Source: Chara braunii (Eukaryota > Streptophyta > Charophyceae > Charales > Characeae). From it: DNA of 38,734 bases. This document shows positions 30,331 to 38,734 of this stretch, in pieces (position 1 is the stretch's first letter; every line of letters starts with the position of its first letter). Location: the NCBI GenBank assembly GCA_003427395.1, contig BFEA01000030.1:2704274-2743007 (forward strand), in the 5' to 3' direction. The notes beneath the pieces were generated by a model. The model saw only the letters and a program-made list of their open reading frames with translations, did no database searches and was not told the DNA's origin. Both the position numbers and the translations under genes were made by a program.

Positions 30331-30781
30331 TTGACATCTGACCCTACGCTGCTGTTGTAGTCAAGTCCTGCCCAAGCGACGCCTATGACAAAACATATAC
30401 TCAACTGGGATACAAAATGGTAAGCGGAGATGTCGAACATCGGATTCGAAGACGGGGAACAACCTGGAAATCCAACAGGAACAAGGACCTCATCCACATA
30501 CGGCATGGGCAGTCCAAGGGACACACAAATGAAAAGCATGTGGAGAGGGAGAGGGGGAGACTGTGATGTTATAACCTTATGCCCTGGTCTGTCTTCCGGT
30601 CGGAGTGATAAGTTGTGCGGAATAGGCCCTGAAAGACAGTAAAACGGGGTGTGCCAAGGACTTCTAGGAACTTGAGAGTGGGGACACAGACGAAACTCAA
30701 GTCCCCCGAGTGGTTTTAATTGCGGGGGAAAGGAATAAACACGCGTAATTTTCAAACATCCATTCAATCCAAAAAGTATCA

Positions 30782-31267
30782 CTAAACCTTCGCGTAGGCT
30801 ACTAGTCGTCTTTTAGAGTGGAAGGGCGAAGGTACACACGTGGGATCTCGTTCCCGAAACAGATCCCGACAATGCTCGTTACAGAGCTCGGAATCCGATG
30901 TGAATAGCCTCAACTGGGCTGCTCGTTCCTTGTGTTCGTCTTCGGCAGGTGTTCGGTAGTGGAACCCCCTTTTCCAATCACGCTCTGCGTTGCGACAATC
31001 GCTACACAGAGTGTTGGGCCAGTGGGTTGCTATCGCCGCCCACGGGATGACGATCAACTCGTTAAAAGGCAATAACAATGAGCATGGAGGGAAGTGAGTA
31101 TCGATAATGATAAAACCAGTGTCTACGAATCCAGAGCACCTTGTCTCAGGTGGAAAGTAATAGCGCCCACCGCTCTTGACGACGGCTTCTCGTACGTCCC
31201 ACTCGCAGACACGTGTCTTTTCCTCGTTATACGGGAACAACCGCGATGGGTTTGCAGGAGTCAGCAC
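30782..31267 (-). CDS. ORF-X, intact 161-codon leader ORF of Ty3-type copy Q
   Basis: An uninterrupted minus-strand ORF starting MLTPANPSRLFPYNEEKTRV and ending KRRLVAYAKV. Central features are CEWDVREAVVKSGGRYYFPP, ETRCSGFVDTGFIIIDTHFP, a hydrophobic LLPFNELIVIPWAAI stretch, a CxxC motif (LCSDCR), and a charged tail with RTPAEDEHKERAAQLRLF and TSDSELCNEHCRDLF. Copies P and R have clear protein-level similarity but are broken, so this product was once maintained in the element family. No gag or pol follows it here. It is neither a known Gag capsid nor a protease motif. Possible roles are an N-terminal Gag domain or an accessory nucleic-acid-binding protein with a small zinc site. Function unknown. 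Confidence 0.6.
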   Translation of the reverse strand: MLTPANPSRLFPYNEEKTRVCEWDVREAVVKSGGRYYFPPETRCSGFVDTGFIIIDTHFPPCSLLLPFNELIVIPWAAIATHWPNTLCSDCRNAERDWKRGFHYRTPAEDEHKERAAQLRLFTSDSELCNEHCRDLFRERDPTCVPSPFHSKRRLVAYAKV

Positions 31268-31735
31268 CCATACGGGTCAGAATAATCAGTTCATATGGCA
31301 CAAGCAAATTATGAGTACATGAGTCTACCCAATCGACTCTTCAATCACAAAAGTAATAATTTGTGATACTATAGACTTCATTGCATTTTATCCATCCGGC
31401 GAACCGATCAAAAAGAAGGTGTGAGTTCGATCCCGTCACATCAACAATCATCATTCATCAAGGGAACGGCAAACATGCATTCCCATAACCTCAGCAGGAT
31501 TCTTACTTAGTTAGCCCAGCCAATATAAATGCACATCATATCTCACATACACGATTCTTCAGATGTTTGAGAGGTGCGTCAACACATAAAACCGATAAGA
31601 GCTCCTTAGGCTCAGTGGTCTTGTTGAGTTCAATGATACTCGCTTGTGTGAGACCCGATTGAATTCAACAGGAGCGAGACAGATCAAGGTTTCAAACATT
31701 CACGAGATAGATAAGAGAAAGGAACAAGAGAGAGG
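31268..31735. other. Region upstream of ORF-X copy Q, with a tRNA-like B-box remnant
   Basis: No ORF. Plus strand GTGTGAGTTCGATCCCGTC (about 31421-31439) resembles the T-arm/B box of a tRNA. GCACCCATACGGGTCAG at about 31264 aligns with GCCCCGATGGCTCAG in copy R (35463). A tRNA-derived sequence may therefore lie between the LTR and ORF-X of this family. Weak evidence. Confidence 0.3.

Positions 31736-31736
<1 letters not shown>

Positions 31737-31790
<54 letters not shown>
31737..31790. repeat. (GA)n microsatellite
   Basis: About 50 bases of uninterrupted GAGAGA on the plus strand, within the presumed LTR/leader of copy Q. Copy P has a short CT run at the comparable place. Confidence 0.95.
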
Positions 31791-32252
31791 GAAGGCGTAG
31801 CTTGACCGAAGACGGGAACAAAGGAGAGAGGGAGAGAACTGTGGTTATACAGACAATCTTCAGGAGGGGGACACCCGACCATTCCCCGTGAACTTAGCTT
31901 CTAAGAACAAAAGGAAGAAGAATCTGAAAATCAAGGCGCACCGGTCTTCTTGTTTATGATCATGACCCTGGCCATGCAACCACTCGTATACACATACTCT
32001 TCTCACTTAGGTACTGACGATCCCGGTCGCCACGTACCAACCTCCAAACCACAGCGATCGTTAACCCGCCAACTCAGCCTTTGCACCAACTCACCCAAAT
32101 CCCGCAGTTCATCGTGGCCACTCGACGCACAGTCATGCATACACTGCAGTCTGTCCGTCAGGACTTTCCAACTCCCTACTTGCACATCACCTAGCAACGA
32201 CTTCCCTGATGTTGGCGGATAGGTTGAGAGAGAGTTTTTCGGATGCGCTTGC

Positions 32253-32262
32253 GGATTTTATA
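32253..32262 (-). promoter_or_regulatory. TATA-like box of copy Q LTR
   Basis: Minus strand TATAAAATCC, then GCAAGCGCATCC and a CT-rich run, parallel to copy P at 5419. Proposed core promoter of the LTR, by comparison of the copies only. Confidence 0.45.
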
Positions 32263-32930
32263 GTTGCAAAGAGGGGAATAAAAGATGGAGGAGAGTGAGG
32301 TGGAGATAGGAAGGGGTGAGGAGGGATTTTGGTTTAATCGCCTAGGGAAAGCCATATCGATCCCCACAAGTTTCTTCGCAGCCAATCGGATCACGGTATG
32401 CGGGGAGTATCCTCCTTACACGACGTCGCTTGACGACTTCGAATACTTTGAGGGGGATCGGTACAGAGTTTCGGTACGGGGATGAAGGTGGGAAGAAAGG
32501 AGAGCGTGAAAAGTAGTGCGGAGCAGGACCAAGATTCATATGAGAAGGAGTAAGGGCGAAACGCGAGAGAAGAGGGGAGGGAAAACAGTTACGGGTGAAG
32601 AAGAGAAGGCGTGAAGAGGAGGAGCCTTAGGGTGAAAATGACATCTATCTATCTTCCTATAAAAACATCACGGATCTTTCAAGGGTGTGTGCGGGAACAT
32701 GCATTTGCAAGAAAGGACAGGTCAACGGGAAGAGCGCCCGTAAATTCCGGAGTTTCCAACTGTGGAGCAAACATTACGGCGCTCTTGCTAAGACCGAGTA
32801 ATTCCTACGTAGATGTATGGATTGCCGAAAGAAAATTGCAAAGAAGTCCAAAAGAAACATCGTTTCATACATGAGCGGGCCTGGTTGGCTTGCGATTCCC
32901 TGGACTGGGGATATAGCAAAAAAAAGGGGT
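32263..32930. other. Anonymous sequence, no gene seen
   Basis: Purine-rich (GGAGAG, GAAGAG) on the plus strand. No conserved ORF, RNA or repeat recognised. Probably the upstream part of the copy Q LTR. Confidence 0.35.
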
Positions 32931-32938
32931 ACCCGAAA

Positions 32939-32994
32939 AGAGCCCAAGAGAAATCCGAAGAGTCAGTAGCCCAAGAGTAATCCGAAGAGTCAGA
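32939..32994 (+). repeat. Tandem duplication of a 27-bp unit
   Basis: AGCCCAAGAG(A/T)AATCCGAAGAGTCAG occurs twice in succession with one substitution. Length change by local duplication. Confidence 0.8.
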
Positions 32995-32999
32995 ACAAC

Positions 33000-33840
33000 A
33001 AAAGCAACTCGGGGCTTCGGAAGATCGTTTGGGTATGGAAGTTGGTACGTCACAGGACTCCGCAAGAGCGCACAAATACAAAAAGAAGGGAGACAATATA
33101 GCAAATATGGCCCTGTGCACGGACATGATCACAGGGTTGGCAGCACCTTACACGGTTCGGCTCAGCAAACCTCCTGGACACGGACACGATCACAGAGCCA
33201 CTACCACTACACACAGGTTCAACTCATTAGGCCTCAATTGCGCCTGCACCAGATAGAGTAAAAGGAGAGACAATGCGACTAATATGATCCTGAATATGGC
33301 CACAAGGGCGGGAGCACACTACAAAAAATTCCACCAGTCATACCTTGACCGCCCCAAGAGTCTGCCACAATTGCAGCCACTATGGAATAGTGAGACAAAG
33401 TGTACCATCCAGTAAGTGAAGGGTGGGGATAGGGGAGAACGAGGCAGACTCACCTGCTGGAAGTGGAAGTAGGCAGGCAATTCGGTCTGCTGGAGATCTT
33501 TGCCTGCCAAATTTTACCTTTAGTTTATTTATGAAGGATGAGGGTTTGGGGAATGGGAGGTTTGCTTGCCTACATGGACTGAGGGTCAATTATAGGTGGT
33601 AGCTGCGAGATGGGGTCAATGGCTGGGTGAATGGGGAAAAGCAGATCACACCTCAGAATCTGAGTCCAACTCTGTTAGCAGCAGCAGAGGACTCATGTAT
33701 ACTAGCACTTACCTTAGGCTGCCATGTAGGTGATCCATTGAGGCTGCTATGTAGCTTTGTGTCTCAAATTTCCTTCTTTATAAGTGGTTCATGCAGCTGG
33801 TTACCATTACAGTTGCACGTTTATTAAATCAAACAATCAC
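33000..33840. other. Anonymous sequence, no gene seen
   Basis: No coding sequence supported. Near 33118-33200 the short phrase GGACA.GATCACAG occurs twice. Otherwise no recognisable element. Confidence 0.35.
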
Positions 33841-33847
33841 AATGTTC

Positions 33848-33992
33848 AGGGACGCTGGACCCGCTTTCCAGCAGGTGATGCTCCCCACCAATAGATGGAG
33901 CATCCCCGAGAGTGCTAGCGGTGCCTGCTCCTATTAGCATCCCTAGCATCAGCTTGGCTTGGATTGCTTAAAAAAAAAAAAAAAAAAAAAAA
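33848..33992 (+). mobile_element. Short retroposon: LINE 5' leader followed directly by poly(A)
   Basis: Starts AGGGACGCTGGACCCG, the family 5' end. It carries a perfect stem GATGCTCC (33877-33884)/GGAGCATC (33897-33904), then a second stem near 33910-33945 matching GTGTTAGTG...CACTAACAC of the LINE, and ends GGATTGCTT plus 23 A. Compared with the LINE at 24635-24702, similarity stops at the base before the ORF1 ATG. So it is a leader-only copy, not the usual 5'-truncated LINE. No target-site duplication was found. Confidence 0.75.
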
Positions 33993-34280
33993 GGACGTGG
34001 TAGCTGGGTAGAGTTGTGGCGTCGCAATGGAGAGGTTGTAAGTTCAATTTTGTCGGCCGTCAGCCTCCCTTGTGCACAATCAGTTAGTGTTAGATTGGTA
34101 CCCCACATCCCTCAGTCTAGTGCAACTCATAAATATTATCCTTGTAGCTTGGGTTTGCACTACAAGCTGTATGGATACTGTAAAAGGGGTTGACAGTATG
34201 AATCTGATTGGGCCAGGTAGAGCATATTGCACCGAGATAGTTGGAGGCAGGCAGGGATATTGTAGAGAGATTGACCACGT
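33993..34280 (+). mobile_element. tRNA-like SINE candidate
   Basis: GGACGTGGTAGCTGGGTAGAG resembles a tRNA 5' half with A box (TAGCTnnGGTAGAG). GAGGTTGTAAGTTCAATTTT, 30-odd bases later, resembles the T-arm with B box. GACG near the start can pair with CGTC at about 34060. It follows the poly(A) of the previous retroposon directly. The 3' boundary is unknown and no tail was seen. A complete cloverleaf cannot be drawn, so I do not call it a tRNA gene. Confidence 0.4.
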
Positions 34281-34432
34281 TAGTTGGTTACCTTAGGGCT
34301 TTGCTTTGTGGGGGGCAAGGCCACATGTGGGATGAATTGGGGGGTCCCGTTAGCGGAGAGATTAGGTAGGAGAGTCCCAAGATAGGGCCTCCCCGAGGGA
34401 AGACCAGAATACGGTCCAACCGATGACCAAAT

Positions 34433-34650
34433 AAGAGGAACGGATGGTGGCGTAGTACACACCAATGACTAAACCGGTGCTGCTCTAGTTAAGGAATCTA
34501 GGGGGAATCTGCAGTCGGGGTTGTCTCCGGGATAGATAGTCTGGAATGGACTCCTTCCCACTTTGATAAAAATCAACCAAAGTAGGCCTACTTAATGACG
34601 GAGGTAAGGAAGGACGAATGGTGGCCTAGTACCTACCAATGACAAAATTT
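34433..34650 (+). repeat. Diverged direct repeat, about 174-bp spacing
   Basis: GATGGTGGCGTAGTACACACC at about 34443 recurs as AATGGTGGCCTAGTACCTACC at about 34617, each followed by AATGAC. Only parts of the intervening unit align. It lies just downstream, on the minus strand, of the leader of copy R. Confidence 0.5.
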
Positions 34651-34862
34651 AGGGGCTTCTCTCGGTGATGACAACCTATAACATAACGATTGGAGGGGTC
34701 TAGTTGATGATCGAGGGGAAGGGATGGATGGTGTGTGATGCTCAACCTCACGCCCTGTTGTGTTTCCCTTGCTGGAGTGACTAAAGCGTAAAAAGGGGTC
34801 CGAAAAGCGACGAAATGGGATGTTCCAATGATTTTTGGAAAATTGAGTCTGAAGACAAACAT
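34626..34862 (-). pseudogene. Leader segment after ORF-X, copy R
   Basis: Open minus-strand stretch with NFPKIIGTSHFVAFRTPFYA then LVTPARETQQGVRL, matching the pre-gag segment of copy P (3664-3960). It follows ORF-X copy R in the same order. Gag and pol are not present, so copy R is truncated. Confidence 0.45.
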
Positions 34863-34969
34863 GATTGAAATCTCTCGTGCACTCCCATATATGGAGAGAC
34901 GGACAATAGGCTGAGAGGATAAGGAGGCGGACCCTTCCTCAACGACTACCTAATCGAAAAAGTATCTTT

Positions 34970-35445
34970 GAACTACGATGCGGGCAACGCGGTGTCTTGT
35001 TTTGGGTCGAAAGGGATGAGGAGCGCACGTCGGATCTCAGTTTTGCACAAGGGACCGACGTCACTCGTCACAAAGTTCCGAATCCGAATAAGAGGACCGC
35101 AGTCTTAATGCCTTTTGCTTGTAGTCCTCCTCGCCACGTGTTCGATAGTTGAACCCTCTAGCTTGAAGGTGCTCCATGCGGCGACAATCGTTGCACATAG
35201 TATAAGGTGAATGGGGTGCAACTGTCAGCCACAGGATGACGATAAACTCGTTGAAGGCCCGGGGAGTAAAACAAAATAAGGGGGGAAGTAAGTATCAGCA
35301 ATCACAAAATGAGTGTTTAGAAATCCTGGACATCGTGCTTCGGAAGGGAAGTTATAAAGGCCGCCTATCTTGGTGACAACTTCTCATACGTCCCATTCAC
35401 AGACACACGTCTTGTCCTCGTTGTACGGGCAGGGCCGTGGCTGGG
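34970..35445 (-). pseudogene. ORF-X leader protein, copy R (frameshift and stops)
   Basis: The minus strand encodes PYNEDKTCVCEWDV, a stop, then GGLYNFPSEARCPGFLNTHF and IADTYFPPYFVLLP. After a frame change it continues with FNEFIVILW, MCNDCRRMEHLQARGFNYRT and YSDSELCDE. This is collinear with intact copy Q. The CxxC motif and the SDSELC motif are kept. One stop (TGA in place of the Arg codon after CEWDV), a frameshift near 35250 and later stops make it non-functional. Confidence 0.7.
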
Positions 35446-35462
35446 GAGGTTTGAGAAGTTGA

Positions 35463-35490
35463 CGCCCCGATGGCTCAGTTGGTTCATTTC
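35463..35490 (+). other. tRNA 5'-half-like sequence next to ORF-X copy R
   Basis: GCCCCGATGGCTCAGTTGG, then TTCATTTC, closely resembles a tRNA acceptor plus D-arm with the A box TGGCTCAGTTGG. No anticodon arm or T-arm follows. Copy Q has a decayed counterpart at the same place. It could be a relic of a SINE or of a tRNA-derived segment. Confidence 0.4.
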
Positions 35491-35494
35491 ACAT

Positions 35495-36660
35495 GACTGA
35501 TACACATGCATTCACCATTCACAAGACAAAATAATCAAATCTTATTAGTTCTGGGGGTTATTTCTGTGTCAGAAATTAGTTAACAAGAAATATTTTTGCT
35601 TTCGATATTCCATAGGGGTGGGGGATTACCGAGGACACTAATGAACGAGTTTTGGAAGAAGTTCTTTCGACCTCATTCGTGTCGATTTCTCGAAGGGAGA
35701 AAGGCGGGGGTCGAAGATATGCTTCTGGTGACATCAACAAAAATTTACAGAGAAGTACACTACGTCTGATATTCTTAGTGACAAGAAGAGCAAAGATCTT
35801 GACGAGTGGAACAATCGTCGAAAATGCTTATTCAGGAGATGATAAAAATTAAAAAAGTGAGGAATGTCGGGAGAATTCCGTGCTTTTGATCGATCGAGAC
35901 ACGACAAAGTTCATAGTTATATCCTTCAATATGATATTGAGGAACGAGCCGGGTGGATCAATCGAAAGCGCATAGAATATCTCCGACAAGATCGTCAATA
36001 AAGAAAAATAAATTGAAGTTGCATATATCCATCATTAGCACATTACTTCCAAAAGAAAGGGATAAACACGCATCATAACCACTGAACTAGCGTTGGTCCT
36101 TGTGCTTCAACGATCGTCGTCCGACGAAATTTTTGACAACACGAGGACAAACACTTGCAACTATTCACACATTACCACACACGCATAATCATACATTTAC
36201 TCATCCATATATAAAAAAAAGGGAAAGAGGAGAAAAATAGAAAAAGAGATAAATAATATACACTCGCTCAAAATCGGAGAAACATTTGGCATATCGCCAT
36301 ACACTTAGCTCCCAAATATAACCGGCAGAGGAACCGAGAAAACAAGACGCAAGACCTTTTGCTCTCAAACTATAGTCCCGGACCATCCATCCAATCAACC
36401 AGTCTTCCCCTACTCGGACACCGACGATCCCGACCATCGCATGCCCAATACTTAGACTTAACGGCAGTCACCCCGTGCAATCAACTACTGCACATATTCA
36501 CATGGATCTTGCAGGCTGTCACAGTGATCCAACACGCAATCCCATAAAGCTACAACTGACTTGTCAGAACTTTTCGAAATGTTAATGACCACCTCATCTA
36601 GCCACTACTCCTCCAGAGTTGGCCGATGCATTGCAAGAGAAAGAGACACACACACACTTG
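35495..36660. other. AT-rich LTR-like sequence of copy R, no gene seen
   Basis: No ORF or RNA is supported. GACACCGACGATCCCGACC near 36418 echoes GTACTGACGATCCCGGTCG at 32012 in copy Q, supporting a shared LTR. A weak TATA-like TATGAATC (minus strand, 36664-36671), followed by TTGCAAGTGTG, marks the equivalent promoter position. Confidence 0.4.
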
Positions 36661-36671
36661 CAAGATTCATA

Positions 36672-38080
36672 GTTGCGGAGAAGAGGGGAAATGGAGAGAG
36701 AATGGTGATAATATGAAGAGGAGGAGAGGAGGGGAGACACACTTTGAAGGCCATGGCGATCGGCGTGAAGTATTTTGTAATCAATCAGGTTGCAGCATAA
36801 GGTTTTCAGAGCCTTTTTACACATTCTCGTCTAATTTCTACAGATACTTGGGGGATTAGTAGGGCCTTCCTACGTGTAGACGATTGTGAGAAGGGAGGTC
36901 ACGAAAGATAGAGCATAGGAAGACCAAGATTCAACGCAAGTGAGGAGAAAAAAAAGCGTGAAGAGAAGGGAAGGAAGACAATTACAACTTAGTGTTAATG
37001 GTGCGAAGAACAATATTGAGAAGTGAGGAAAAATTGCTAGAGGAAACGCGACGAAGAAAGATGCACGCACGTAAAATCTAAAACGCACCAAAACAGTATC
37101 ACGAATACCTGTGAAGTCACGCCTAATCTCTAAAACGGAATTGAAATTTAAAAGTTCGAAAGAAAATTTCGTGCACGTAATATAAAACAAGTGAATTCTT
37201 AGGCCTATTCTAATTCATTAACAAAAATTACACAGGGTTTGCAGGGGTACCTTTACATTTGCTCAAGGAAAGGATTTGTTTCCAAGTATCCTAACAAGCA
37301 TTTAGAAACCTAAGGGAAAAAAAAATTCAAGCGTGCTCGTTAAGACGCACGCGAAACCTACGTAAAGGTACAAAAATAAATTTTGAAAGTTGTAGAAGCA
37401 AAGGTTATGATTAACCGACGTATCCAGCTTATCGGGGACAAGAAAGGTCAAAAACACAACCGAGATATGCTGAGCTCGTCACGTTGTTCACCAAGAATGC
37501 AATCTGGACCTGGTAAAGGATTTGGAACTGGATTGGATCAACCCCGGTTACTGGGCGGGTAGAAAAAAAAGGAAGGGGCTCAAAAACTCGCTCATGCACA
37601 GAAGTTCGTGCGTCACAGGTGGCCGTAGATCCGCGCCAATGGAAGAGGCTAGAGCACCTCTAGATGACATACAACTAAGAACAATCAGTTAGAAGAACAC
37701 CAGTACAACCACAACAACGTGAGCATAGAGAGGTCGAGCGGGGACATCTATAGGTAGAGTGGCAGATGGTGGTCGTACATCTACTGATAATAGGCTAAGA
37801 CCTCTAGGTTGTGATTACAAACAACAACAATACATATCATGAATCATACAACAAAAATACAATAAGAACAATCAATAATAGTTGTTTGCTGAGCAGACCC
37901 AGGTTACTCAAAGGAAATCATGTATTAGACTTTATTTAAGGTACATCTCGACATATACACTAGCAACCTGTGAATCTGGGATGGATCACTGCGATATTAG
38001 TTGCCCGAGGGATACCTAACCTTGATAGTTGGGACCATGGGGTTATCAATGATGAATAGGTGAGTCGGGAGCGGTAAATG
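36672..38080. other. Anonymous sequence, no gene seen
   Basis: A-rich on the plus strand over 36900-37400. No conserved protein, RNA or repeat recognised. Confidence 0.35.
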
Positions 38081-38086
38081 GGACAC

Positions 38087-38305
38087 CGATGATGATGGAA
38101 TCAACACGAGGTTTTGTAGTAGGGGTTGTGGGTGGTATAAAGAACCTCGCACTTGGGGTTACATGTAGCAAGGGTTCTCAAGGGTTGAGTTTGGTACGTA
38201 GGTTGGGACCTATACATGGAATGTTGATAACGAGAGAATCAATGAGGGGCTCTGTAGTAAGGATTGAGGGTGGGTATAGGACCTTGCACTTAGGGCTATG
38301 GACAA
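38087..38305 (+). repeat. Diverged tandem repeat, period about 138 bp
   Basis: GTAGTAGGGGTTGTGGGTGG with CCTCGCACTTGGGGTTA (38115-38162) recurs as GTAGTAAGGATTGAGGGTGG with CCTTGCACTTAGGGCTA (38253-38299). A weaker earlier unit (GGGACCATGGGGTTATCAAT) begins near 38030. Confidence 0.65.
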
Positions 38306-38528
38306 CCATCTGGCTAAATCGGGCTTGTGTTTTAGGGATAACTACGCGGCGGTTACAAAAACAATTTGAAACTATATTTGGCACAATGTTTCTACAATCA
38401 AGTCAGGCAGGAAGTTGAAAATGCACTTGAAACTCGGCTTGGCAGAAGAGTCGTTTGGTATAGTTTCTAAACTGAAGTGTAGTTTTCCAAATAGCCCGTG
38501 GTCCATGGTCTGCCCGTCGGTCCTGGTC

Positions 38529-38582
38529 CGGGGTTCGAAAAGGCAGGAAGGCAGGAAGGTGACGGGCGGTCCAGGTTCGAAT
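38529..38582 (+). repeat. Duplicated GGTTCGAA (B-box-like) motif
   Basis: GGTCCGGGGTTCGAA and GGTCCAGGTTCGAA lie about 38 bases apart, separated by GGCAGGAA repeats. GGTTCGAA resembles a pol III B box, but no A box is found upstream. Low-confidence remark only. Confidence 0.25.
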
Positions 38583-38646
38583 AGGTAAACCCGTAGTCGT
38601 TCGAATTTCACCGTCTCCCTCTTCCTCCCCTTTTCCGTCTCCCCTT

Positions 38647-38650
<4 letters not shown>

Positions 38651-38734
<84 letters not shown>
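38651..38734 (+). repeat. (CT)n microsatellite running off the window
   Basis: Uninterrupted TCTCTC to the last base, preceded by a pyrimidine-rich stretch from about 38608. A sequence end in such a repeat suggests an assembly break. Confidence 0.95.

Noticed and set aside
30006-30782. Minus-strand open frame of about 258 codons.
   Set aside because: Runs through a microsatellite and a C-rich direct repeat. Only a short piece (SPWHTPFYC) relates to the Ty3 leader. Not a real protein.
33993-34065. A functional tRNA gene.
   Set aside because: The anticodon arm does not fold correctly and the loop lacks the usual T before the anticodon. At best tRNA-derived.

Overview
The window is eukaryotic nuclear DNA made almost entirely of nested, decaying retroelements. 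I found no cellular protein gene, rRNA gene or intact tRNA gene. The host looks like a plant or streptophyte alga. The reasons are a Ty3/gypsy gag-pol, an L1-like LINE with a C-terminal zinc finger, and a giant LTR element whose primer-binding site resembles the tRNA-Asp type used by plant Athila/Tat elements. The flavour of the pol protein makes a charophyte such as Chara my best guess. That rests on memory, not on a search.

Layout. Positions 1-5470 (minus strand) hold the 5' part of a Ty3/gypsy element: a promoter region near 5415, a conserved leader ORF ('ORF-X', 4347-3957), gag (3573-2800) and pol (2800-1, running off the window). It has several nonsense codons and a frameshift. Positions 6219-6274 plus 24635 to about 29700 (plus strand) form one L1-like LINE (ORF1, endonuclease, RT, zinc-finger tail), also dead. 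Its 5' UTR is split by an 18,360-bp insertion.

That insertion (6275-24634) is the main feature: a giant, apparently non-autonomous LTR retrotransposon. Both LTRs begin TGTC and end GACA, and the flanks carry a CCGC duplication. A primer-binding site follows the 5' LTR at 10783-10800. The empty site can be reconstructed by comparison with another copy of the LINE leader at 33848. The 5' LTR is 4,506 bp and the 3' LTR 7,736 bp. The difference is one 3,227-bp block (18635-21861) that the 5' LTR has apparently lost. The internal region (10781-16898) has no recognisable gag or pol, only an unknown ORF of about 250 codons (13058-13819) broken by one TAG.

The LTRs carry two unusual structured arrays. 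At 8084-8441 and 21348-22287 there are 14 hairpins with a near-constant 17-nt loop (GCTCTATAAGTTTAGGT) on stems of differing sequence that keep pairing, often through G-T wobble. At 18807-19553 there are about five units of 179 bp, each centred on a palindrome of the CTCGATTC/GAATCGAG type. A related three-unit CATAAG-loop array lies at 15439-15568.

Positions 30640-36700 hold two more minus-strand relatives of the Ty3 leader. Copy Q has an uninterrupted 161-codon ORF-X at 30782-31267, and copy R is broken. Between them lie a short retroposon made only of the LINE 5' leader plus poly(A), and a tRNA-like SINE candidate. The right end is anonymous AT-rich DNA with a degenerate tandem repeat, ending in a (CT)n microsatellite that runs off the window.
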